Of a DNA stretch of 40,271 nucleotides, positions 19,164 through 27,396 are shown in pieces. This stretch comes from a virus. Where the stretch lies: the IMG/VR virus record IMGVR_UViG_3300023083_000007, positions 1 to 40,271 of that record, one strand, 5' to 3'. The notes below the pieces were generated by a model. It saw only the letters and a list, made by a program, of their open reading frames with translations, was not told the DNA's origin and did no database searches. Numbering within the stretch: position 1 is the stretch's first letter; every line of letters starts with the position of its first letter. Position numbers and translations under genes: made by a program.

Positions 19164-21617
19164 TTACATTTGTGCTATAATGATCCAATTTGCCCCTGTA
19201 CTTTGTAGGCCAAACAATGAATATTGCGTGTTAATTACTTTAGTTAAAGTCCCATCTATCAACTGACTACTAGTTGTGTTTATTGTTACCGTGCCCGTAC
19301 CGCTGTTCTTGATGCGGATAATCCTGCCCGTTATGCCTATCGCTGTAGGTAATGTTAAAGTTGGTGAATTTGCCGTAACGTTTACAGTATTATCAGTTGC
19401 TATAAGGGCATAGTTCGCATTTACCTCTCTGTAATTTGGGTTAATCAGCGTTATAGCGTCCATCACAAACTTAGTGCTTGCAATTTGTTGCGTGCTTGTA
19501 CCTGCCGCTGCGTTAGGTACCGACCAGATACCCGTAATTGTAAATGCTAATCCCCGAACATAAGCCCACCAATTGGCTAGTGTAGATGGCGAAACATACT
19601 TATTCGCTACCGTGCCGGCCTGAGTTTCTACATTCGTAGCGGCAGTAGGCACATCTGTTATTTTCGCATAACCGGATAAGTCAACATAAGAACTCCCTGG
19701 CTGATCACCTACGCCTTGCGGGCTACCTACTGATATACCGTTTTTATCCGTTTCAGTGCCATAATCTAATTTTTGTACCTCTATATAGCTAGGATCATCG
19801 ATTAATGCCTCAGCCCACCGTAAAGTATGTACATCAGTCCTGAGATTAAATGTGCCGGACATAAATATGAACGAACCGGGATTTAAGTCAATTGTAATTA
19901 GGCTATTCGGATTGATATCTCCATAACCTATAAAATCACCTTCGAATATTTTGTATGGCCTTGCGTGTAATCGCAATTGACTGTTGGCAATAGTATGCAG
20001 TAAGCTTACCGATTCAGTTATTCCGGCTCTAGTCCATGTCGCTGTCGGTAATCCGTTAACGAGTATTGGTGATAATCTTTGCGTACTGTCATCATCACTA
20101 TTCAATATCAATATCGGATCTGGCTGAAACGTTTGGTTGCTCGTTTGCGTTTGCTTATTGTAAGAACCAATTGCAGCCTTTGAAGCACCGTCTGTATTTG
20201 CCGATACCGTAACATTGTTCACGTAAGTTTCGTAATGCGTACCATCAGCACGTCCCGCAACTAAGAAAGCAACAGTTATTTTAAAATCATTTGCTTGCGC
20301 GCCTAGATTAAAGTTTACCGTAGCTTGGTTTATCGTTACATCTCTTGCGCTGTCGTATCTAACGGTATAAGTTCCGTATGCTGTTTGCCAGCCCCCGTTC
20401 GTGTAGTACTTGCCTGCATCATCCTGAACTATAACCGAAAAGTAGATAGGTGACATTACGGGCACAACGTCATAGCGCAATAGCAAATCCATCGATACAC
20501 TTGCGATTTGATTTGCGCGTATCTGAACTTCATTCGCGTTCTTTACGTACCCTTGCCCGCTCCCATATACACTGATATAATAATCTGTTGTATCTACCCC
20601 CGCCGATTGCCTGATCTTAGTCGTGGCAGTAATCGTTCCTGTAGTCTGCACTACAAACCAACCATCGGGTAGTCCTGCAGGTTTTAACGACCATGTATCC
20701 ATATTACCATTAATCAAACTGTTTGGTGGGTATCCAAACTGATAATATGCAGTACTTGAAAGATAAGCCTTAGCAAATGAGCTTGTAGCGTTCGTTGGTA
20801 TGTTATCCCTGGTAAAGTTTCCGGTAGCTAATGTATTGACGATATTAGGATAAGTAGCCGTCTGGCTTCCGTTTATATCAAACTCCCACGCATACACCGT
20901 ACCGCGTGAATACTCCAGTACATTCACGATTTGCCATTTACCGTTAAACTGGAATAACCGACATCCATAACGTGCTAATATGGAACGGATCACCTCTGAA
21001 CATGCAAATGATGATTGATCTGAATCTATGAACGTTTGCGCCTGAATGAAGGATTGTTTCATCGGACATACACCTGCAGTCATTTGCGCCTCATAAGTAG
21101 AAACGCCAATCAATAAAGGTATTTGAAGCCCTGTTTTATTCAGTGCAATCCTTAATATATCATGATCTGAAAATGACCCTTTGATCTTAGTTAGATCTGC
21201 ATTCTGAAATGGCAAATCATCTAACGTCCCTAGCGCGTCCGTAGCTTGAACCGAAACGTCATAAGGCTTGTTCTCATATGGTTCACTTGAGTTATCTGGC
21301 AACATCCAGCCAATCCAATTCCATGCCCCCGATATAACGATACGCCAATACTTATCATTCTCAGTATATAGTGATGATAACTCAAAGCCTTCTACTGCCT
21401 TTATATTGACAGTGCATTGTGATTTGTTGATCGGGTTATCTTTGTTGTTGCCATCTTCGCTATACTCAATAATTACGGGTTCATTGTCCTCACCTGCAAA
21501 GATTATCTCCTGCGGAATGATTTCTTCGCCCCCAATAAAGTCACGCTGAAACTGTACAATAACATCATCACCCGATTTATTGCAAAAAGAACCCTGAAAT
21601 ACTGTTTTAAATGCCAT
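19164..21617 (-). CDS. Large tail-tip / baseplate protein (Tal-like position)
   Basis: An 817-aa protein directly after the tape measure, the usual place of distal tail and tail-lysin-type baseplate proteins. The first 250 residues are beta-rich with a hub-like look; about 290-480 resembles a carbohydrate-binding or jelly-roll segment (LINGNMDTWSLKPAGLPDGW); the C-terminal 90 residues contain a repeated module common in Bacteroidota phage fibres (TLPTAIGITGRIIRIKNSG). No catalytic motif was seen. Its start codon overlaps the tape-measure stop by 1 bp. Confidence 0.65.
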   Translation of the reverse strand: MAFKTVFQGSFCNKSGDDVIVQFQRDFIGGEEIIPQEIIFAGEDNEPVIIEYSEDGNNKDNPINKSQCTVNIKAVEGFELSSLYTENDKYWRIVISGAWNWIGWMLPDNSSEPYENKPYDVSVQATDALGTLDDLPFQNADLTKIKGSFSDHDILRIALNKTGLQIPLLIGVSTYEAQMTAGVCPMKQSFIQAQTFIDSDQSSFACSEVIRSILARYGCRLFQFNGKWQIVNVLEYSRGTVYAWEFDINGSQTATYPNIVNTLATGNFTRDNIPTNATSSFAKAYLSSTAYYQFGYPPNSLINGNMDTWSLKPAGLPDGWFVVQTTGTITATTKIRQSAGVDTTDYYISVYGSGQGYVKNANEVQIRANQIASVSMDLLLRYDVVPVMSPIYFSVIVQDDAGKYYTNGGWQTAYGTYTVRYDSARDVTINQATVNFNLGAQANDFKITVAFLVAGRADGTHYETYVNNVTVSANTDGASKAAIGSYNKQTQTSNQTFQPDPILILNSDDDSTQRLSPILVNGLPTATWTRAGITESVSLLHTIANSQLRLHARPYKIFEGDFIGYGDINPNSLITIDLNPGSFIFMSGTFNLRTDVHTLRWAEALIDDPSYIEVQKLDYGTETDKNGISVGSPQGVGDQPGSSYVDLSGYAKITDVPTAATNVETQAGTVANKYVSPSTLANWWAYVRGLAFTITGIWSVPNAAAGTSTQQIASTKFVMDAITLINPNYREVNANYALIATDNTVNVTANSPTLTLPTAIGITGRIIRIKNSGTGTVTINTTSSQLIDGTLTKVINTQYSLFGLQSTGANWIIIAQM

Positions 21618-23860
21618 TATTTACGCTTGTTGTTCTCCCTGTTTATCACCCTTACTAGCTTATCGCCTTCAATCTCAAATCTACCACTTACATCTATATT
21701 ATTCCTACGTATAGGATTATCTGAACTGCCCTTGCCTATAATGGATTTAAGTTTGCTCAATGGTGCCACAACCTCTGGATCTGCCTTTGCTCCTGCATAC
21801 TCACCTATCAACGCCTTTGTAGGGCCGTATACAATACCGCCGTCTGCAAAGGCAGTAACACCGTTACCTGTACTGTTTGAGTTTTGTTTTCCTTTACCAG
21901 AAGCAAAAGCACCTATCGCAGCCCCGGCGGCTTGCAAGGCTATACCCGCAGCAATCGCTAGTGGACCTGTTACAAGTCCGGCTCCTGGAATTAAACTCGC
22001 TGCATCTAATTTACCTTTAACCAACGCAGCTACCCCATAAGCGGTAAGCAATCGTCCGTATTCAGACAAGAAGCCACCAAATGAAGTTAATAAAGACTTG
22101 CCTACCGCATCAATCACGCTACCTCCGTTTGCTAAAGCTTCTCCAATAGCACCTGCAAAATTACCAATACCGCTTGTTATGCTTTCTACAACTAAGCTAG
22201 AGAAATCAGCGTTTAACTGTGTGCGTTTTTTATTTAATTCGACTAAGCCTTTCTCAGCAAGCTTGTAGGCGTTCAAAGTATCATCTTGAACCTTTATACC
22301 GTTCAATCCGGTTTGGCCTGTAGAGTTTTTTTGTTTACCAAAATCACCACTATTAACGGCATCCAATAAGCTTCTGTTTTGCTTTATAGCATCAAAATAT
22401 TTTGTTTGGGTTCTTATCAATTCAGATAAAGCCTCATCATTTGGTTTATAGCCTAACGTCGTTAAATCGTCTATAGCCTTTTGATATGCGTTGACTTGCG
22501 CGACTTTTCTTTCATCTATGCCCAATGTCTGCTTGTTGGCTATTTGATCTAAATCGACATTAAGCTCTTTAAGCACATCAGAAAGCGTTTTTGCCTCTTT
22601 AACCCTTGCTTTTCCTGTTCCTGGCAAATCCCCAACCTTACCCGCTAAATCTGCACCCGTTTTAACCTGATTAGTAATTTCCTTTGTTAAGTCAAGATTG
22701 CGCTTATCAAGTATATTGGTATCAGATTTCAGATTCCTAATGGTGGTAGACGATTCAATCAGATCCTCTTGAGCCTTAGCTAGTGCCTTAGCTATCGGTG
22801 CTGTTGCTCCGGAAAGTTCTGCCGTACCGCCGGCCGCGCCTAATGCTGAACGCTTTTTATTTAACGCGTCAATCTTTCGGGCTGCTGCATCATAAACAAT
22901 TAAAGCGTCATTGATCTTTTGCTGATTCTCTAATTGTCTGGAGCTGTTTTTTGTGATAATATCCTGCGCCGCCCTTGCCCTTGCTGTTGCAATGATTGAG
23001 GTAGTGAGTCTATCATAAGAATCTTTTGCCGCTCCATTCAGGAAATTTTCATCCTTAATGTTTTTGAAGTATTCAGGATATTTCTTTTGCAGTTCATCAA
23101 CCGCTTGCCCTCTTTGACGGGTTGATATGGTTGTATCTTGAGTGATCGCATACAACGTACGTAGCTCCGTTAACTCCTTTTGCGCATTGATTGACCCTAC
23201 TAATCTAGCTTGCGAAACAGCATCTAAGGTTAAGGCATATTCTTCTGCCGACTTCTTAGCGTTTTTCATTGCCGAAGCCGCAGCGGCAGTTTCCCGATTT
23301 GCGCGTTGTTGGTATTGTTGGTAAAGTAAAACACCTGCACTAACCAAAGATAATGCAATGCCTATACCAGCCGGCCCCATTAAAGAACTTGTCAATGCTT
23401 TAAAAGCCGCGCCATTGCTACCTGTTTCAGCGCGTAATCTTTGGAATGACTCTAATAGTGGATTTAAGTTGTTTTGAATGCCAATAAACCCGAAAGGCGC
23501 ATCTTGTGCTACCCTGCCTAAATTAGTTAACGCAAACGCAGCCTGATTCGAACCAGCGGCCATTGCCCTACCGGATGTTGCGCTTGCTTGTGCTGCCTGT
23601 GCTAAACTACGGGTTACCGTACTTGATGCCGCAGCCGTTTGTGTACCTAAAGTAACAGCACTTGCCCCCGCTGTACGTAATGAAGCTACGAAAGCTGTTA
23701 AGCCTGTATTGTTGATAGCCGCTATGTTTCGGCTGACATTTACCGATAGCGAAGAAACTGAACTTCCTGTCTGATCGGCAACCGTAGAAGCCGCTTGCAT
23801 GTTCCGGACAAATCCGGCTATATCCGCTTGTAATGATACGCTTAACTGACCGTCTGCCAT
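21617..23860 (-). CDS. Tail tape measure protein
   Basis: This 747-aa protein has the composition of tape measures: long Ala/Ser/Gln-rich helices (about 1-110 and 190-560), a hydrophobic segment near 165-185, a second Gly/Ala-rich hydrophobic region (about 615-670), and an ending with FADGGIVYGPTKALIGEYAG common to these proteins. It sets tail length and may help DNA cross the envelope. It follows the two chaperone frames (19-bp overlap), the conserved order in siphophages. The moderate length predicts a tail of roughly one hundred nanometres by the usual proportionality; that is inference. Confidence 0.9.
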   Translation of the reverse strand: MADGQLSVSLQADIAGFVRNMQAASTVADQTGSSVSSLSVNVSRNIAAINNTGLTAFVASLRTAGASAVTLGTQTAAASSTVTRSLAQAAQASATSGRAMAAGSNQAAFALTNLGRVAQDAPFGFIGIQNNLNPLLESFQRLRAETGSNGAAFKALTSSLMGPAGIGIALSLVSAGVLLYQQYQQRANRETAAAASAMKNAKKSAEEYALTLDAVSQARLVGSINAQKELTELRTLYAITQDTTISTRQRGQAVDELQKKYPEYFKNIKDENFLNGAAKDSYDRLTTSIIATARARAAQDIITKNSSRQLENQQKINDALIVYDAAARKIDALNKKRSALGAAGGTAELSGATAPIAKALAKAQEDLIESSTTIRNLKSDTNILDKRNLDLTKEITNQVKTGADLAGKVGDLPGTGKARVKEAKTLSDVLKELNVDLDQIANKQTLGIDERKVAQVNAYQKAIDDLTTLGYKPNDEALSELIRTQTKYFDAIKQNRSLLDAVNSGDFGKQKNSTGQTGLNGIKVQDDTLNAYKLAEKGLVELNKKRTQLNADFSSLVVESITSGIGNFAGAIGEALANGGSVIDAVGKSLLTSFGGFLSEYGRLLTAYGVAALVKGKLDAASLIPGAGLVTGPLAIAAGIALQAAGAAIGAFASGKGKQNSNSTGNGVTAFADGGIVYGPTKALIGEYAGAKADPEVVAPLSKLKSIIGKGSSDNPIRRNNIDVSGRFEIEGDKLVRVINRENNKRK

Positions 23861-24216
23861 GATTTCTTTTGTTCTGCTAACCTGTCCATCATTTGGGCTA
23901 TTTTAGCTTTACTCTGAACGGCTTGTGTACGGTATTTATTCTTTTCGTCAACATTCAATATAGGCCATTTCTCAATGATGTCGAACTTTGCTTTTTTATC
24001 CAGGTGAACTGATACGAGGAATCCAGTCATTCGCCTTGCAATAACCTCTAGCCTATCGTTACCCCTAGCAAAGCCCTTGCATTTAGCCTCAAATTGAGCA
24101 ACCGTGTAAGCCTCTAATTCATGTGGCAATAACCCCATTTCACCAAAAGCCAAACACATGATTTCTTCATTTGTCGCTTTGTTCGCTATAATATCGGCTT
24201 CGATTTCCTCGTCACT
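23842..24216 (-). CDS. Tail assembly chaperone, C-terminal frame (T part, by -1 frameshift)
   Basis: Read after a -1 slip on the A9 tract, this frame adds 124 residues to the upstream chaperone without a stop, giving a fusion of about 242 aa. An internal ATG at 24159 could start a separate 105-aa protein, but it lacks a ribosome-binding site and the junction frame SDEEIEADIIANKATNEEIM is fully open. In lambda (G/GT) and many other siphophages the fusion carries the tape measure and recruits tail-tube subunits. The frame overlaps the tape-measure start by 19 bp. Confidence 0.75.
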   Translation of the reverse strand, partial: SDEEIEADIIANKATNEEIMCLAFGEMGLLPHELEAYTVAQFEAKCKGFARGNDRLEVIARRMTGFLVSVHLDKKAKFDIIEKWPILNVDEKNKYRTQAVQSKAKIAQMMDRLAEQKKSWQTVS

Positions 24217-24569
24217 TTTTTTTTATCTTCTTCCTTAGCAGCCGGATTTCTTGCAGCAATAATAGGTAACACACTTTCATTGAATGCCGCCCATATAGCC
24301 GTTAACTGCTCGTTGTAATCTTCCTCTAATGATAATTCATCATACAAGTCTGAAGCATCAGCGTAACTGATAATCGGTTGTTCTAAACGGATATTCGAAC
24401 CGACTAATCCGGCATAGAAAACATTGATAGAGGCGGTAATCACATTGATATTGTCATCATCAGATACGGTTGATTTCTTACCACGTTCCTCATATCGCAT
24501 CAATGCCTGAACCCCAAATTTCAACGGGTATTCCTTGCCTTTAATGGTAACTTTTGCTACTCCGTTCAT
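24186..24569 (-). CDS. Tail assembly chaperone, N-terminal frame (G part)
   Basis: The 127-aa product starts with a beta hairpin (VAKVTIKGKEYPLKFG), followed by helical segments, as in phage tail assembly chaperones. It lies between the tail tube and tape-measure genes, the standard position. Near its end, codons AAA-AAA-AAA (24224-24216) form a slippery tract. Normal reading gives this product; a -1 slip gives the longer fusion. The gene begins 1 bp after the tube gene stop. Confidence 0.8.
   Translation of the reverse strand: MNGVAKVTIKGKEYPLKFGVQALMRYEERGKKSTVSDDDNINVITASINVFYAGLVGSNIRLEQPIISYADASDLYDELSLEEDYNEQLTAIWAAFNESVLPIIAARNPAAKEEDKKKVTRKSKPIL
24216..24224 (-). other. Programmed -1 frameshift slippery tract (A9)
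   Basis: Nine A residues on the minus strand are in phase as AAA AAA AAA followed by GTG. A -1 slip re-reads the last A and continues AGT GAC GAG GAA, opening directly into the downstream frame. Location near the end of the first chaperone gene and just before the tape measure is exactly where such a slip is expected. Confidence 0.8.
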
Positions 24570-24570
24570 A

Positions 24571-25053
24571 CTATACGGTTGGAGGTGATAAGAATAATTC
24601 GCCTATTCCAGTTAAGGTAATATCAAAAGTAATCGCCTCTTGGTTTGGCTGGCCTTCTGATTGAGACGAGTTATATACTAACCCTTCACGGTAATATAGA
24701 GTGGAAGCGGTATTGGTGATACGAGCAAAGAACGCTGTACCCGATTTCCAAAGCTCCATCAGCTCGTTGAAGTTCGCATAATCAGCTTCCGGTGCCTGAG
24801 CTGCTGAGATAGCCTGTCCGTTACCTGTGATATTCCACGACTTAACACCTGACTGAGAAGTTTTAAAGCCTCCAGAGCATTTATTAGTCGTTTCCTGATC
24901 GGCAGCAGTAGCATCCACGCCATTACTGACTAAACATACTACAGGTCTGAAATTAGCGTCTACACCCCTCACTGCGGTAGGAGTAGTTGTTCGGGTTTCA
25001 GTGTCTATCTCAATAATAAACTCTGTACCTAAAATTGGGTCAAATACTGGCAT
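24571..25053 (-). CDS. Major tail tube protein
   Basis: A 160-aa protein of the TP901-1-like tail tube type: EFIIEIDTET near the start, a beta-rich core, SWNITGNGQAIS, ANFNELMELW, and a closing ITFDITLTGIGEL strand. It polymerises into the tail tube around the tape measure. It heads the tail unit: a TACTTTTG box with TTG 20 nt upstream lies 23 nt before the ATG. A paralogue is encoded at 18313-18849. The tail terminator gene, usually its neighbour, is separated by the inserted plus-strand island. Confidence 0.85.
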   Translation of the reverse strand: MPVFDPILGTEFIIEIDTETRTTTPTAVRGVDANFRPVVCLVSNGVDATAADQETTNKCSGGFKTSQSGVKSWNITGNGQAISAAQAPEADYANFNELMELWKSGTAFFARITNTASTLYYREGLVYNSSQSEGQPNQEAITFDITLTGIGELFLSPPTV

Positions 25054-25076
25054 GGCTTTAATTTAAAGTTGTTTAC

Positions 25077-25107
25077 CAAAAGTACAACAAGATTGTTACA
25101 ATTGCAA
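25077..25107 (-). promoter_or_regulatory. Promoter of the tail module
   Basis: TTG (25107-25105), 20 nt, TACTTTTG (25084-25077) on the minus strand. The leader is 23 nt. The region also carries a direct repeat, GATTGTTACA, at 25091-25100 and 25111-25120, flanking the -33 element, which suggests regulator binding. Confidence 0.65.
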
Positions 25108-25120
25108 TATGATTGTTACA
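25091..25120. repeat. Direct repeat GATTGTTACA at the tail-module promoter
   Basis: Two exact 10-bp copies (25091-25100 and 25111-25120), with starts 20 bp apart (about two helical turns), flank ATTGCAAT. A dimeric regulator could sit on one face of the DNA here and affect both the leftward tail promoter and the rightward island promoter. Confidence 0.5.
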
Positions 25121-25142
25121 TAAGGAATTGATGGATAGTTAG

Positions 25143-25150
25143 TATGTTTG
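25143..25150 (+). promoter_or_regulatory. -7 box of the RNA-ligase island, leaderless type
   Basis: TATGTTTG ends 3 nt before ATG 25154. The -33 element is not clear. It is divergent from the tail-module promoter at 25077-25107. Confidence 0.55.
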
Positions 25151-25153
25151 GGT

Positions 25154-25567
25154 ATGGAAAATAGAAAAACACCCATAGTCACCATTGACCTTGAAGAATA
25201 CAAAGCGTTACTGAGAACAAGAGATATATATGACAGAATGATGTCTCTTAGAGTTGGAGGCAAAGCGTTTGCTATATATATGAAATCTAGCCCGAATGGT
25301 TTCGCTTGGGAGTTCGATAGAACGTACGTTGTGTATAACGAGAATGAATATATTTCTGAGATGCAATCTGCATTAAAAGTTGCTGAAAAGGAAATGAAAG
25401 GTATGTATGATTTGAAATCTCACAACGAATCTCTTATGTCAATAGCAAAAGATCAATCAGACTTGCTTACGTTCATTAAAAATAAATGGTGGTATAGGCT
25501 GTTCACTAAATTCATCTCAATTGAGGAAGAATTTCATTACCTTAAAAGTAGGCGCACCAAGTATTAA
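25154..25567 (+). CDS. Hypothetical protein, 137 aa
   Basis: I chose ATG 25154 over the TTG at 25148, which overlaps the -7 box. The N-terminus has a TPIVTIDLEEYKALLRTRD segment common in small Bacteroidota phage proteins, and the rest is helical with a possible coiled coil. Function is unknown. It is the first gene of the plus-strand island that includes the RNA ligase. Confidence 0.65.
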   Translation: MENRKTPIVTIDLEEYKALLRTRDIYDRMMSLRVGGKAFAIYMKSSPNGFAWEFDRTYVVYNENEYISEMQSALKVAEKEMKGMYDLKSHNESLMSIAKDQSDLLTFIKNKWWYRLFTKFISIEEEFHYLKSRRTKY

Positions 25568-25577
25568 CCTGTAATGT

Positions 25578-25823
25578 ATGATCCGAACCGAAAACGCATG
25601 CTTAGGCAAAATATCCTATGATACAGCAGAACAGGCAAATTCATCTGTAGCGAATATCAACAAGGGGTGTAAAAAGAAAAGGATGGTTAGTTATAAGTGT
25701 CCGCATTGCAAGAAATTTCACAATGGACATCAAAACAAAGGTAAAACAATGAAACACGACCAGAAGATGAAGCCGATTAATTACGTGCATATTCCTGGAA
25801 TACATAAATTAGAAGAAGAATAG
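25578..25823 (+). CDS. Small zinc-ribbon protein, 81 aa
   Basis: A YKCPHCKKFHNGH segment (about 39-51) with two Cys and two His suggests a zinc knuckle; the N-terminal part has KISYDTAEQANSSVAN, a pattern seen in small phage proteins that accompany translation- or RNA-related genes. It is very basic throughout and may bind RNA or DNA. It ends 2 bp before the RNA ligase gene, so the two are probably expressed together. Confidence 0.6.
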   Translation: MIRTENACLGKISYDTAEQANSSVANINKGCKKKRMVSYKCPHCKKFHNGHQNKGKTMKHDQKMKPINYVHIPGIHKLEEE

Positions 25824-25825
25824 AT

Positions 25826-26407
25826 ATGAAAAAGATTAGTACGTTATTTAAAAAAGATCCTAATGATTTGGGGAGAGTCATTAACGAAATAAATCCTGAA
25901 AACAATTGGATATTTGACAAGGGCGTAACCGCTACCCGTAAATGGGATGGAACCTCTTGTGCCATTATTAATGGCGAACTATACAAACGTTACGACGTAA
26001 AGAAAGGTAAGTCGATACCTGAAAATGCAATACCCTGCCAAGAGCCTGATGAAATAACAGGACATTGGCCTCATTGGGTTAAATGTGATAGGTCGAATAA
26101 TGGCGATCAATGGCACTTTAAAGCATTTGATGAAGCGCCTAAATTAGAAGACGGAACTTATGAACTTTGTGGGCCAAAAATACAAGGCAACCCAGAAGAT
26201 TTAAAGTTTCATTATTTAGTTAAACATGGTAAGCATGAGGTTGCTATGGGAGGCATGCCGGCAATGAAGTATGCGTCTAGCTTAATATTTGTCTATTTTG
26301 AAAAGTTTCTATCAGACGTTAATAACAATATAGAAGGTATTGTATTTCATCATCCTGACGGACGTATGTGTAAATTAAGAAAATCAGATTACGGAATTAA
26401 AAGATAA
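25826..26407 (+). CDS. RNA ligase (DUF5565-like, covalent nucleotidyltransferase)
   Basis: The 193-aa protein has the ordered motifs of ATP-dependent RNA ligases: motif I KWDG with the AMP-accepting Lys39, a motif III-like YELCGPK (112-118), motif IV EGIVFHH (170-176) and motif V KLRK (183-186). TGHWPHWVKC (78-87) and DGRM are typical of the phage DUF5565 group. It would seal RNA nicks or repair cleaved tRNA, a known phage answer to host anticodon nucleases. No polynucleotide kinase gene was recognised nearby. The gene is in a plus-strand island within the tail module, a moron-like position. Confidence 0.85.
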   Translation: MKKISTLFKKDPNDLGRVINEINPENNWIFDKGVTATRKWDGTSCAIINGELYKRYDVKKGKSIPENAIPCQEPDEITGHWPHWVKCDRSNNGDQWHFKAFDEAPKLEDGTYELCGPKIQGNPEDLKFHYLVKHGKHEVAMGGMPAMKYASSLIFVYFEKFLSDVNNNIEGIVFHHPDGRMCKLRKSDYGIKR

Positions 26408-26409
26408 TT

Positions 26410-26598
26410 ATGACACAAAAAGAACAAATAAGCTCCCTAGAACAACGCGTTCAGGTTTTAGAGCAAAAGATAAGTAAATTAGTAAGGACTGAACGAAATG
26501 AACAGTCTAGTAGTGACGCTAAGCCTTTACCGAATAGGAGGCAAGAAAGGTTGGCTAAGTTGAGTGAGGAAGGAGGTGAAGGTGACGGACAGCTATAA
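26410..26598 (+). CDS. Small coiled-coil protein, 62 aa
   Basis: Residues 1-28 (KEQISSLEQRVQVLEQKISK) are a strong heptad coiled coil; the rest is polar and basic. It is probably an oligomeric small protein of unknown role. It lies 2 bp after the RNA ligase and overlaps the next gene by 17 bp. Confidence 0.6.
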   Translation: MTQKEQISSLEQRVQVLEQKISKLVRTERNEQSSSDAKPLPNRRQERLAKLSEEGGEGDGQL

Positions 26599-26857
26599 AT
26601 TGATGATGTTTTTTGTGGTTGGGACTATACACTTCTATAGAGGCAACATAAAACCAGCCACTTCAGCTGAAGATTTTCGAAAAAAGAACTCTAAACTAGT
26701 ACAGAGAATATTTGACGAAGGGCTGACTACCTTCAAATACGAACTTAGTTATAATCAAGTGAATTCAGGTATAGCCGCTTATTTAGGGAATCCTTTAGAT
26801 GTAGAAAACACCCCTATTTGGACGCCTTCTCCACCCACTTCATCCGAAGCCAAATAA
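26582..26857 (+). CDS. Hypothetical protein, 91 aa, GTG start
   Basis: I chose GTG 26582 because a strong Shine-Dalgarno sequence, AAGGAGGTG (26570-26578), lies just upstream; this is exceptional in a genome with few such sites. The start codon is inside the preceding gene. The protein has a hydrophobic segment near its N-terminus (LMMFFVVGTIHFY) and is otherwise soluble; it is unrecognised. Confidence 0.6.
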   Translation: MTDSYKLMMFFVVGTIHFYRGNIKPATSAEDFRKKNSKLVQRIFDEGLTTFKYELSYNQVNSGIAAYLGNPLDVENTPIWTPSPPTSSEAK

Positions 26858-26884
26858 TCTTTTTCCGCTTCCAATCACAACACC

Positions 26885-26918
26885 GCTCAGGCATTGGATA
26901 TAAAACCTCTGCCTGAGC
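26885..26918. terminator. Hairpin between convergent genes
   Basis: GCTCAGGCA (26885-26893) pairs with TGCCTGAGC (26910-26918) around 16 nt. It lies between the ends of the plus island (26857) and the minus tail-terminator gene (26926). No good T-run follows on either strand, so termination is possible but not certain. Confidence 0.5.
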
Positions 26919-26925
26919 TTCTAAA

Positions 26926-27396
26926 TCACTGCGCAACATAGCAAAGAAATGTCATTTGATGCACCCATACGCGGTTAGTTTCAGTGTCATATGGTATATT
27001 GCGCCCCGATTCATAGTTACATTTCCAAAGTTTGAATGCCGGATCTAATTGTAGAGCGTTCGTATTTGCTGATGGAAATATCTTAGCCTTAATCAAGTCG
27101 CCTATCAATTCGGCAAGTTCAGAGCCGCCAGATCCCGATGGGAATTGCGTAGTTACCTGTACCTGTATAGAGGATTGGTCATTTCTAATGCACTTCAATA
27201 CCGGATCAAAGTTGCTAGTTTGGTTAAGCAATATCACATAAGCCTTTACCGTTTGATTGTTGAAAGTCAATACTGCAGGTTTAGCAGCGGCCGGCATATA
27301 CTCCTCGTATACCGGAATAGTCACGTTTTGGTATTTCAGGTCTTGCTTCACGGTGTTGTAGAAGGCGGTTCTTACTGGTCTTAGTACGTCTTTCAT
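26926..27396 (-). CDS. Putative tail terminator protein
   Basis: A 156-aa mixed alpha/beta protein between the tail-completion protein and the tail tube, the normal place of the tail terminator (lambda gpU or SPP1 gp17-like). An N-terminal helix (VLRPVRTAFYNTV), a strand/turn region with YVILLNQTSN, and an SIQVQVTTQFP strand support the family fold loosely. It would cap the tail tube and join it to the head. Its start is joined to the upstream gene by a 1-bp overlap. Confidence 0.6.
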   Translation of the reverse strand: MKDVLRPVRTAFYNTVKQDLKYQNVTIPVYEEYMPAAAKPAVLTFNNQTVKAYVILLNQTSNFDPVLKCIRNDQSSIQVQVTTQFPSGSGGSELAELIGDLIKAKIFPSANTNALQLDPAFKLWKCNYESGRNIPYDTETNRVWVHQMTFLCYVAQ

